Source of the DNA: an uncultured Clostridia bacterium
GTDB taxonomy: Bacteria; Bacillota; Clostridia; UBA1381
Direction: 5' to 3'
NCBI GenBank assembly: GCA_959602045.1
Contig: CAUGRT010000004.1
Span: 1-64,000 of the forward strand
Length of the DNA: 64,000 nt
The translations under genes were made by a program, and so were the position numbers. Each line of letters begins with the position of its first letter. Within the stretch, counting starts at the first letter, position 1. The notes below the pieces were generated by a model, which did no database searches, was not told where the DNA came from, and saw only the letters and a list, made by a program, of their open reading frames with translations. Shown here in pieces: positions 1 through 7,159 of the stretch.

Positions 1-881
1 ATATTATCATTTTGGAGCCTAATTTGAGGTTTACACAAAATGAGGGATTGCCCCAATGAGGGATTGCCCCCGACTGCACTTTTATTGACATTTCCAGCAA
101 GTATTCTGTTGTGTGCCCTAATTTCACGGTTTATATTTCCTCGCTCGGTGGTAATGCCTTTACGCTCCATTTGAGAAGCCGCAACACCTAAATGAATAGT
201 TGGTATCTGCTCCGTGCCTTGCCGTTCAAAAGAACGGTGGTCTATTCGGTCGGCAATCTCATTTTCGGAAAGATATTTGTTTGCAAGCTCCGCCCATTTT
301 GACCGCCATAATTCCGCTTTGCTCTGCTCGTTCCAGTCAACCGTATCAACCTTTTTCGTTTTGAAATTTCCGTTTTTCAACCTGATACGCTCACCGTTTT
401 TGTCGGTGATGTATTCCTTTTTTGACTTCGCACCCCATTCACCGTTTTCATTAAGCGGTCGCATTGTCAGCATAATGTGGGCGTGTGGGTTTCCGTCTTT
501 TTTATCGTGAATAGCAATGTCCGCACACATTCCGGCAGATACAAAATTATCCTTGACATATTCCCGTACAAGCTCAATTTGCTGTTCGGGCGGTAATTCT
601 TTCGGTATGGCAAGCTCAATTTCTCTTGCAAGCTGTGAATTTTTAGACTTTTCGATTTTCTCGACAGAGTTCCATAGGGCAGAGCAATTTTGAAAGTCAG
701 GCGGTGCGTGTGAGGGTAACAAAATTTCCGTATGTGCAATTCCGCTTTTCCTCGTATAGTCGTGCGTGATACCGTCGTAATTGTTTACCAGCTTTTCGCC
801 GCTTCTGTATGCGGCGGCTGCAACGGCTGATTTGCCTTTGCCCCTGCTGATGATTTTTATACTGCAATGATAAATAGCCAT
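1..881 (-). CDS. mobA: MobA/MobL-family relaxase (MobQ), C-terminus beyond the window
   Basis: Conjugative relaxase that nicks oriT and pilots the strand into the recipient. Reading from ATG 881, the frame is open to base 1 (about 293 codons). The N-terminus MAIYHCSIKIISRGKGKSA with the following AAYRSGEKL is the family hallmark, and the metal-binding HDKKDGNPHAHIM segment carries the paired histidines. The region through RGNINREI is typical. After that the translation (VNKSAVGGNPSLGQS...) no longer looks like a Mob protein and overlaps a 16-base tandem repeat, so the gene may be rearranged or truncated at its 3' end. A MobQ nic sequence lies about 200 bases upstream. The family call is firm; intactness is unknown. 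Confidence 0.9.
   Translation of the reverse strand, partial: MAIYHCSIKIISRGKGKSAVAAAAYRSGEKLVNNYDGITHDYTRKSGIAHTEILLPSHAPPDFQNCSALWNSVEKIEKSKNSQLAREIELAIPKELPPEQQIELVREYVKDNFVSAGMCADIAIHDKKDGNPHAHIMLTMRPLNENGEWGAKSKKEYITDKNGERIRLKNGNFKTKKVDTVDWNEQSKAELWRSKWAELANKYLSENEIADRIDHRSFERQGTEQIPTIHLGVAASQMERKGITTERGNINREIRAHNRILAGNVNKSAVGGNPSLGQSLILCKPQIRLQNDN
37..74. repeat. 16-base tandem duplication inside the mobA frame
   Basis: The unit AATGAGGGATTGCCCC occurs twice head to tail. Sixteen bases is not a multiple of three, so the duplication changes the mobA frame downstream, and it sits where the protein stops resembling relaxases. It could be a recombination scar or a real replication-slippage event. 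Confidence 0.7.
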
Positions 882-1049
882 AGTTAATTGTCCTTTCCGT
901 TTCTTTATTTACACTTGTTTTTTTGTGTCAAACTCGTTTTGACATAAAAAATCAAGTCCGCAAAAGGGGTGCGGGGAAAATGCCTTTTCCCTGCGATACA
1001 AACAATAATCTTTGTTTGTATATGCCCTCTGCAATCTTTTGCAGAATAC

Positions 1050-1085
1050 GCACACACCTGTAAAGGTGTATAAGTGCGCCCTTGT
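1050..1085 (+). other. oriT: oriT nic region, MobQ / pSK41-pIP501 type
   Basis: The core TAAGTGCGCCCT is at 1071-1082 and matches the nick sequence of the RSF1010/pSK41/pIP501 oriT group, where cleavage is TAAGTGCG/CCCT (here 1078/1079). It is preceded directly by the inverted repeat ACACCT-gtaa-AGGTGT (1054-1069), as in that group. Further hairpins lie between 940 and 1040. The neighbouring gene is a MobA/MobL relaxase of the matching family. On the family polarity the strand starting at 1079 would enter the recipient first, making the DUF3847, vsr and methyltransferase genes the leading region. Confidence 0.82.
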
Positions 1086-1372
1086 TAAAACAAGGGATTG
1101 TCCTCGTCCGCCGTATGCTCCCGTAAATTCTTAACTTTCGCCCTCACGCTCTCACTCGAAAAGATTTCAATTAAAAGCGTTTGCAGCTGCTCATTTGAAA
1201 AGTCATCTGCGTTGCCGATTACGCTTTCCAAAATCGCCCCACGCTCAATTAACCGCTTTGTCCGTTTCTTGCGTTCAGCTTGCTTTTGCTCCGATATGAG
1301 CCGCTTTTTCTTGTTGTTGAGCTGCCTTATTTGTTCCTCGGCTTTTGCGATTTGTTCATCAAAATTTTTCAT
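1085..1372 (-). CDS. DUF3847 mobilisation-associated small protein
   Basis: A 95-residue, highly charged protein. Residues 1-45 form a Lys/Glu/Gln-rich coiled coil, followed by RLIERGAILES, typical of DUF3847 proteins. These are usually encoded just upstream of MobA/MobL relaxases in Gram-positive mobilisable elements and are thought to be accessory. An AAAGGAA site precedes ATG 1372. The 3' end abuts the oriT core, and mobA follows after about 200 bases of hairpin-rich DNA. Function within the relaxosome is inferred from position only. Confidence 0.8.
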   Translation of the reverse strand: MKNFDEQIAKAEEQIRQLNNKKKRLISEQKQAERKKRTKRLIERGAILESVIGNADDFSNEQLQTLLIEIFSSESVRAKVKNLREHTADEDNPLF

Positions 1373-1452
1373 AAATCATCGTTCCTTTCTTTGTTTTGGA
1401 TATAAAAAAAGAGTAACCGCATTTTTACGATTACTCTATATACAATACTTAA

Positions 1453-1863
1453 TTATTTTAACGCCTTTAATATTCTTTCAAGCGTTTGTTGCTGATTAGA
1501 TTTTTTTAATTCACATTCCCATATTCGCAAGACAGCCCAACCCCGATTTTCAAATAATTTTGTTACTTGTTTGTCGTGCAGAATATTGCGCTTACGCTTT
1601 TTCTGCCAATAGTCCGCATTATCTGACGGGCGGGTGTTTCTGCAATCGTGTCCGTGCCAAAAGCAACCGTCGACAAAAATTGCGATTTTTTTATTAAGAA
1701 ACACAAAATCCGGATGACCCTTAACCTTATAATTTCTGCGCCAACCTTTTATATTGTTCTGTTTGAATAAATCAATCAGCTTTAATTCTGTTGATTTATT
1801 ATTTTTGGAACGTACTTTCCGCATTACATCGGAGCGTTTGCTTTTGTCAAATACATCTGCCAT
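1453..1863 (-). CDS. vsr: Very-short-patch repair endonuclease Vsr
   Basis: Nicks next to T:G mismatches that arise when 5-methylcytosine deaminates, protecting sites of the neighbouring methyltransferase. The 136 residues match the family length. The N-terminal block is DVFDKSKRSDVMRKVRSKN, the catalytic/zinc core is GHPDFVF...FVDGCFWHGHDC with the Asp, His and Cys residues in place, and the YWQKKRKRN block follows. The start at 1863 lies 3 bases after the reading frame of the broken nuclease, suggesting translational coupling that the amber mutation upstream may now weaken. It appears intact. Confidence 0.93.
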   Translation of the reverse strand: MADVFDKSKRSDVMRKVRSKNNKSTELKLIDLFKQNNIKGWRRNYKVKGHPDFVFLNKKIAIFVDGCFWHGHDCRNTRPSDNADYWQKKRKRNILHDKQVTKLFENRGWAVLRIWECELKKSNQQQTLERILKALK

Positions 1864-1866
1864 AGC

Positions 1867-2625
1867 TCATTGATTCTCTATATGATCCGACACAATACTA
1901 TACCAACTATCGTCAAAATTAACCGCCTTTAATATAGTTTCTCTATCAACTCGGTCCGGTTTTTTTACTGATATATGTAATCTTTTTTGTGGTATATCTT
2001 CAATTATTGTAAATTGACTGCCGCTTGGTTGCCACGTGAACTTGTGTTTTTTTGTTGTTTTTTCATAACCCTCTAAATTCATTCGGCTATTCCATTCAAA
2101 ATAATATAATTCGGGGTCATAGCGCACAGTATCAAATTCAAAAACAAGATAATTCCCATAGTCCTTTGACTTCACAAGAACAACAGTACGAACAAACTTA
2201 AATATTTGTCGAACGGCGGAAACTCGTTCATTCCAAATATCAAGTACAAGTTTTCCTATTTCGTTGGGATTTTCGCTTGTGATTTTATCGATACCGTAAC
2301 TATATGTCGGTGAATTTCTCCCCTATATTAGCCGCACGGTTTTTTGTTTTTCTAAATCTTTCGATTGTCCAAATACAGTTTTTGCGCCCCAACAACAATT
2401 ATCGAGAACAACATCGTCTAAACCGACGTTTGACGGTTTCCATTCCGCCCCAATACATTTTGCAAATATTTGTTCCCACTCGTTGCCTTCCAACGACATT
2501 GCGGATTTTGTAGCTCTCATATAAACAATTTCTTTGGCGAGAGTTTCGATAAATTTTGTCGGGAATTTATTTAAGGCAAACGGTGCAGTCGCTTTATTTA
2601 CTGTTCGCAATTTAGGTTCAAGCAT
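1867..2625 (-). pseudogene. Type II restriction endonuclease gene interrupted by one in-frame amber codon
   Basis: Starting at ATG 2625 (GGAGG at 2635-2639), the frame reads through TAG at 2323-2325 and then continues open and coding-like to a TGA at 1867-1869, about 252 codons in all. There is no frameshift; the flanks read KTVRLI-stop-GRNSPTYSYGIDK. The N-terminal half has VGLDDVVLDNCCWGAKTV, which could be a PD-(D/E)xK-like core, although I do not recognise a named nuclease family. Position between an HTH-5mC methyltransferase and vsr makes a cognate restriction enzyme the natural reading. Single-base nonsense inactivation is the simplest explanation; sequencing error or readthrough are alternatives. 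Confidence 0.72.
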
Positions 2626-2638
2626 ATAATATAACCTC

Positions 2639-2666
2639 CGTATGTTTTCTATACGAAGTATTATAT
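2639..2666 (-). promoter_or_regulatory. Possible promoter/operator before the restriction gene
   Basis: On the minus strand a TATAAT (plus 2659-2664) is followed by the inverted repeat CGTAT-agaaaac-ATACG (2639-2655) and then the ribosome site. No good -35 hexamer is visible. The hairpin may be an operator for the methyltransferase HTH or another regulator; this is inference. Confidence 0.35.
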
Positions 2667-2724
2667 CACAAAACAAAAAATAAAGCTACACTTTTACAAA
2701 AAATTTGTGAATAAAGCCGATTTT

Positions 2725-3858
2725 TTAAAAAGCCAACGGCAAAAATCTTTCAATAACGGCAGCAACCATATCAACGGGTATTGCATTTCCGGCTTGTTTT
2801 CTGATTTGCGCATCGGATACGGCAATCTTAAAACTATCAGGGAATCCCTGTAAACGAAGCATTTCTCTGGGGGTCAATCGTCGCTCCCCGTCAACCAACA
2901 AATAATTGTAGCTTGCACCCGCTCTTAACGCACAGCTATATGGGTAAGATGAAATATTGCCGGATTTATTTTCGTGCCATATAGAAGGAGAACAAGCCGC
3001 TTTGTGCATCGTCTTTCTTTTTGCAACTATTTCAGGTGACGCATAGTATCTCTTATCCACGTTTTTTTCGAGAATATCGGAAAGGGTCTTGTTATTTTTA
3101 ATATCGAAGCTCCAATTCATTTCAAAAGGTTTTTTAGAACCAATTATCAAAACGCGCTCTCTTTTTTGCGGCAAGCCGAAATCCAGCGCATTTAATAAAT
3201 GATAATCAACGTGATACCCCAGTTCGTCTCGCAATATACTTAAAATGGTCTTGAGCGTGTTTCCGCTATTATGGCTTATAAGGTTTTTTACATTTTCAAG
3301 AACAAACGCCTGCGGCTCTTTTTCTTTAATAATTCTTGCAATGTCAAAAAATAAAGTCCCTCTGGTGTTGTCGGCAAAACCTTTTTGAAGTCCGCAAATT
3401 GAAAATGCCTGACAAGGGAAACCGCCGAAAAGCATGTCGAAATCAGGAATGTCGCTTGCTTTAATTTTGGTAATATCGCCTTGAGGCTTTTCCGAAAAAT
3501 TTGCCGCATAGCTTTCTTGTGCAAATTTGTCAATATCGCTGCTGTAAACGCATTTTCCGGTTAATTCCAAATGCTCAAATGCCGACTGTGCGGCATACCG
3601 AAAACCGCCGATACCGCAGAACAAATCAATAAATTTTATAGGATTCGGATATACTGTGGGCGTTTCGACAGACGTATCTATAAATAATTTATCTATTGAT
3701 ACGCCCAATATGTTTCCGATACTGATTGCTATGGAAATAGAGGGAGTTGCCGTTTGTTTTTCAATCATAGATAAATATTTACGGCTTATAGAGGCAGAAT
3801 GCGCTAAATTTTCCTGTGTGATTCCTCTTTCTTTCCTTATTTCTTTAACTCTATTCAT
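2725..3858 (-). CDS. XRE-HTH-fused DNA (cytosine-5) methyltransferase
   Basis: Methylates C5 of cytosine at a specific site. Residues 1-60 are a Cro/C1-type helix-turn-helix (EIRKERGITQENLAHSASIS, then YLSMIEK). The catalytic domain follows: motif I FIDLFCGIGG (about 76-85), motif IV GGFPCQAFS with nucleophile Cys near 149, ENV (LENVKN), motif VIII QKRERV, and the RLTPREMLRLQGFP and QAGNAIPVDMV blocks at the C-terminus. ATG 3858 is chosen over an upstream in-frame GTG (3894) because AGGAG lies correctly before it and the promoter/operator overlaps the longer form. The HTH fusion suggests the enzyme represses its own or the nuclease promoter, as in M.EcoRII/M.SsoII-like systems. It appears intact although the nuclease is broken. 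Confidence 0.93.
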   Translation of the reverse strand: MNRVKEIRKERGITQENLAHSASISRKYLSMIEKQTATPSISIAISIGNILGVSIDKLFIDTSVETPTVYPNPIKFIDLFCGIGGFRYAAQSAFEHLELTGKCVYSSDIDKFAQESYAANFSEKPQGDITKIKASDIPDFDMLFGGFPCQAFSICGLQKGFADNTRGTLFFDIARIIKEKEPQAFVLENVKNLISHNSGNTLKTILSILRDELGYHVDYHLLNALDFGLPQKRERVLIIGSKKPFEMNWSFDIKNNKTLSDILEKNVDKRYYASPEIVAKRKTMHKAACSPSIWHENKSGNISSYPYSCALRAGASYNYLLVDGERRLTPREMLRLQGFPDSFKIAVSDAQIRKQAGNAIPVDMVAAVIERFLPLAF

Positions 3859-3874
3859 TAGGCGTTTTCTCCTT

Positions 3875-3928
3875 TTTTGTGAACTTAACTTCACAAAATA
3901 TTATATCACGCTTTTATAGATTTGTCTA
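3875..3928 (-). promoter_or_regulatory. Methyltransferase promoter with overlapping palindromic operator
   Basis: Reading the minus strand: -35 TAGACA (3923-3928), a 17-base spacer, and -10 TATAAT (3900-3905). The perfect inverted repeat TTTTGTGAA-cttaac-TTCACAAAA (3875-3898) lies on the expected start point and just before the ribosome site. This geometry is classic for autorepression by the HTH domain encoded immediately downstream. The repeat and promoter are seen directly; the binding partner is inferred. Confidence 0.72.
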
Positions 3929-4083
3929 TACTTTTTTTAAAAAAGAATCATTTTTTTCAATTTTTTTAGCATTTTAAACCTCAAAAACAGCGACTTTAAT
4001 ATAAACACATTACCCATATCAAAACAAGATTTTCAACTTCTCGCACCCAAGTCTTGACTTGATGTTTTTACCCAAAACCACCG

Positions 4084-4398
4084 TTATATGTTCTCTTTAT
4101 GTCTACTGTCTATGTTGGAAATTATGTTATTCTTTATTGCGTAATTTCTTGCCTTTGCTCTGCGTTCCTCGGAATACGGGGAAGTGAATCGTATTGACAG
4201 ACGTTTTTTATCAGCCTCATAAGATACCGCACCGCAGGGGTAAGCTGTTACAAGCCTTGCACATTTCGGGTTTTGTCTGCTGAATTTTGCAAGCCTGTTT
4301 TGCAATGCTTTGTTGTAGGTATAAATATTTGCCGTAGGCTCGGCTTCGTTGAATAAGATTATAGTTTCTTTCTCGTATTTTGTAAGTCTGCATTTCAT
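4084..4398 (-). CDS. Small mobile-element-associated hypothetical protein
   Basis: A 104-residue protein with AAGGAG before ATG 4398. Pattern: an N-terminal KYEKETIILFNEAEPTANIYTYN strand, LQNRLAKF, then SIRFTSPYSEERRAKAR near the C-terminus. Short proteins of this shape are frequent in conjugative and mobilisable elements of Clostridia, but I know of no assigned function. A hairpin separates it from the gene upstream. It supports reading 1-7 kb as mobile DNA. Confidence 0.6.
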   Translation of the reverse strand: MKCRLTKYEKETIILFNEAEPTANIYTYNKALQNRLAKFSRQNPKCARLVTAYPCGAVSYEADKKRLSIRFTSPYSEERRAKARNYAIKNNIISNIDSRHKENI

Positions 4399-4439
4399 TG
4401 TGTTGTAATCTCCTTTTTTTGCTTAATTTTTTCAAGTCA

Positions 4440-4471
4440 AAAGCCGCCTCCGAACATTCGGAAACGGCTTT
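4440..4471 (-). terminator. Hairpin after the 4490-5086 gene
   Basis: AAAGCCG and CGGCTTT arms enclose an inner CCGAA/TTCGG stem. The run of T on the minus-strand side is short (TTTTGACTTG), so termination may be partial. Confidence 0.55.
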
Positions 4472-4489
4472 GCATCTGTTTATATTATT

Positions 4490-5086
4490 TCATTGTATTT
4501 CTGTTATCTGCTCGGTTCTTGACCTTGCATTTTTAAGTAATTTCCTTGCTTGCGTGAGCAATGCGCTGTCTATCGGCGGAATATCCCAATAACAGAAGTC
4601 CCCCACGCAGTCGGTGTCGGGGTTAAATGTCGGCTCTGCCGTCTGATATATTCTTGTATAGGCTTGTTTTTCGGCGGCTTTGTAGTCCGTTGCTCCGATT
4701 TCGACCGCATTTATCAAGTCGGATATTAAGGCTCTGACTGTATTTTCCTTTTCGGCGTAATATTCGGGGCGTAAATACATATCTCTGCATTGCAGTATAG
4801 CATTTCGGGCAATGGCGGCTAAATCCGCATAACCGTAACCGCCTGTTTCATTTGCAAGCACGGCGGCGAATATGGCGTTATTTGCCTTACACCAAGCAGG
4901 CTGATAACCAAGTCCGTTTTGCACCTCGTCTAAAATTCCGCCTATTAAGTTTTGTGTTATTGCAACGCTTTCATCTGTGGCATTGTCGGGATAGCTTTCA
5001 ACGGGAATGTTGGCTGCAAATACAGATGTTGTAAAAGACAATGCAAGAGATAACATGCTTTTGGTTAATGGTAAACGGCAAAGCAT
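4490..5086 (-). CDS. Hypothetical protein of mobile-element type, start uncertain
   Basis: Up to 198 residues; the coding start is unclear because the 5' end overlaps a toxin-protein remnant in another frame (4998-5086). An internal ATG at 5056 would give a short hydrophobic N-terminus (MLSLALSFTTSVFAA) that looks like a signal peptide, but this part may be a chance product of a DNA join. The body is alpha-helical (NAIFAAVLANETGGYGYADLAAIARNA and beyond) with a Cys-rich CVGDFCYWDIPP segment near residue 160. I do not recognise the family. The join suggests a 5' deletion fusing two genes. Confidence 0.5.
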   Translation of the reverse strand: MLCRLPLTKSMLSLALSFTTSVFAANIPVESYPDNATDESVAITQNLIGGILDEVQNGLGYQPAWCKANNAIFAAVLANETGGYGYADLAAIARNAILQCRDMYLRPEYYAEKENTVRALISDLINAVEIGATDYKAAEKQAYTRIYQTAEPTFNPDTDCVGDFCYWDIPPIDSALLTQARKLLKNARSRTEQITEIQ

Positions 5087-7052
5087 TAAATCCTATTTTC
5101 TGAAATACCTTTGGCGTACCGCCAATCATCAAGGTATCATAGCGCGGAATCTTCCCATTTTGCCAATCGTCAAGTTGCTCGGAAAATGATTTCGTATAAT
5201 CATAAATATTAGAATTTTCCTCATCCGCATCTTCATTCATTTTACTTTCTTTCAACGAATATCGAATATCGTCATTCCCCTTGTCAAATGTTCCGATGTT
5301 ATCCGTTGCGGATTTGATTTGGTTTGAAGAAAATACAAGATATGTACCGTTTCTTGTATCTATGACACCGTCATATTTCCCATCAGACAAGCCTTCGTTC
5401 AGCTCATCACCATAATTCATTTTGTTTTGCTCGGTTATATAGAACGGTTTTTTTATGTCGAGATATACGGACATGATATGTCCGCCATGGTCTTTGCCTG
5501 TTATCCCATTAGCATATCTGAACGCTCTTTTATAATTTTCTGTAAAATAAAATCCATCCCCTAATGCTCTGCCAAACTCCACTTCTGGTTTCAAAATAAA
5601 CGTGTTAAAGCTCGCCCTTGTCCCATGATACACAACCTTCGGCGTTCCATCCTCATTCACAACCTTGCTCGCCTCGTTCGGCTTAAAATTTTTATCCAAA
5701 CCCTTGACAAGGTCAAATAATTGTGATACAGTATAAGTATCAGCAGCTGTTGACTGGGCTAGGATGTTTTTTTCTGAACCCTTAGCATTCAGCTGCTGTT
5801 TTGTTATATTTTGCAGCTGATAAGCTCTTTTTATAGTTCCGTCGCTGTTTACATCATTTAGCTCCTCAACATAAAGCTTAACAAGCTCTCTGCCGTTCCC
5901 CATATCCGCTATTGCATAAAGGCTGTGCATCATTGCCAAATTACTTGACTTTCCCTTGATCTTGGCAAAGATCTCCCGAATAGCTTCCAGAAGCCTTGAC
6001 AAAAAGCCTTGATGTTCTGCGTGGCTTGTGAATTTCTGAAATTGTTCCGGATTGTTTAAAATTCTGCGTGTATAGTCCGCCACAAGCTCATTTTCTACTT
6101 CCTGCGTACTCAAATTCACGCCTGAACGAGCATACTTTTCTTGCTTGTCCCGAATTAATGTTTCAACCGTTGAATCCGTTCCGCGTGCTGTGTCCGCGCT
6201 ATCACGTGCTAAGATTTCTAAAACAGCCTGCTTATACTCTGCATATGATTCCGGTGCTGCATCCTCAAAATGATGGGTAATTTCATGCGAAAAGACATTC
6301 ATAAGCTTATCATCCGCATCCATCGCCAGATAGACTGTACCGTCCTTATAATATCCGTCTGCTTCTCCACCTTTTAATGATTGTGCAATTCTGACCTCAA
6401 CACCCAATGCTTTGGATGTTTCTGCGATTGCCGCGCGTTCCTCTGCCGAAAGCTGGTTTCTGTACTGCTCCTGCACCGTTCCGGTATTTTGTGGGGTATA
6501 CTCAGATGTATTTTCGGATAAATTATTATTGACAACATTACTGTTTTGTGATATAGTATTGTTATCAGAAGAGGATTTATCGTTAATAGTTGCCAACCAC
6601 TTATACAGTTGGGGATTCACTTGTGGTAAATCCTCTTTTGCATATTTTACTGTCACGCCGTCCGAATGAATCAGATTTTTTACATATTGATCATCCGAAC
6701 TGAACATAGTGACAACAACATTATAATCCTCATTTTTTCCGCCGATATCCTTTGTGCTGTTCAGCTCCACCGAGATAATACCGTTACTGCCTCTTTTTGT
6801 TGTGACTGTTGAGAATAAATTCAGTCTGCCATTCCCCAGTTGTATAATAGCGTCCGGCGCTTTTAAAAAATCAGGTAACTTTTTTGCGGTTTCTGCGCCC
6901 AGATCATGATAATGCCCCTTGAAAACTCCGTCTTTTCTTACGGCAAGATATAGCTTGTTGTAATTTCGACAAAAAGCATAATTTTGTCCTATGCAGGGCA
7001 ATTTTTTATTTATGAGGTAATCGCTTTCGCTTTCTTTGCTTTGTAATATCAT
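4998..7052 (-). pseudogene. Remnant of a polyvalent toxin protein (MuF-like, metallopeptidase, ADP-ribosyltransferase, PBECR3 start)
   Basis: About 684 codons from ATG 7052. The order is: an N-terminal piece resembling the C-terminal domain of phage MuF proteins (about 1-160); an Asn/Ser-rich linker; a metallopeptidase-like segment with the zinc motif HEITHHFE (about 255-265); and an ART-type segment starting VVYHGTRASFNTF with FYFTENYKRA and the ending SSNQIKSATDNIGTFD. Last comes IGGTPKVFQKIGFNALP...INQKHV, which opens a PBECR3-type nuclease domain and then breaks off. Such proteins occur in phages and conjugative elements and act as toxins on delivery. Both ends look lost: no ribosome site is present, the frame begins right behind a terminator, and the last domain is cut. 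Confidence 0.7.
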
Positions 7053-7063
7053 ATAAAAAGGCA

Positions 7064-7113
7064 CAAAAAAAGCCGCCCGGCAATAAAGGCGTTTTGCCTC
7101 TATACCGGGCGGC
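7064..7113 (-). terminator. Strong intrinsic terminator after the surface-protein gene
   Basis: Arms GCCGCCCGG (7072-7080) and CCGGGCGGC (7105-7113) with a nested AGGC/GCCT stem. On the minus strand this is followed by seven T. It ends transcription of the gene at 7160-10432. Confidence 0.85.
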
Positions 7114-7159
7114 CTGCTATGCCGTCACCAATTTCCTGTTCGGAAAGCTTTATTTAGTG

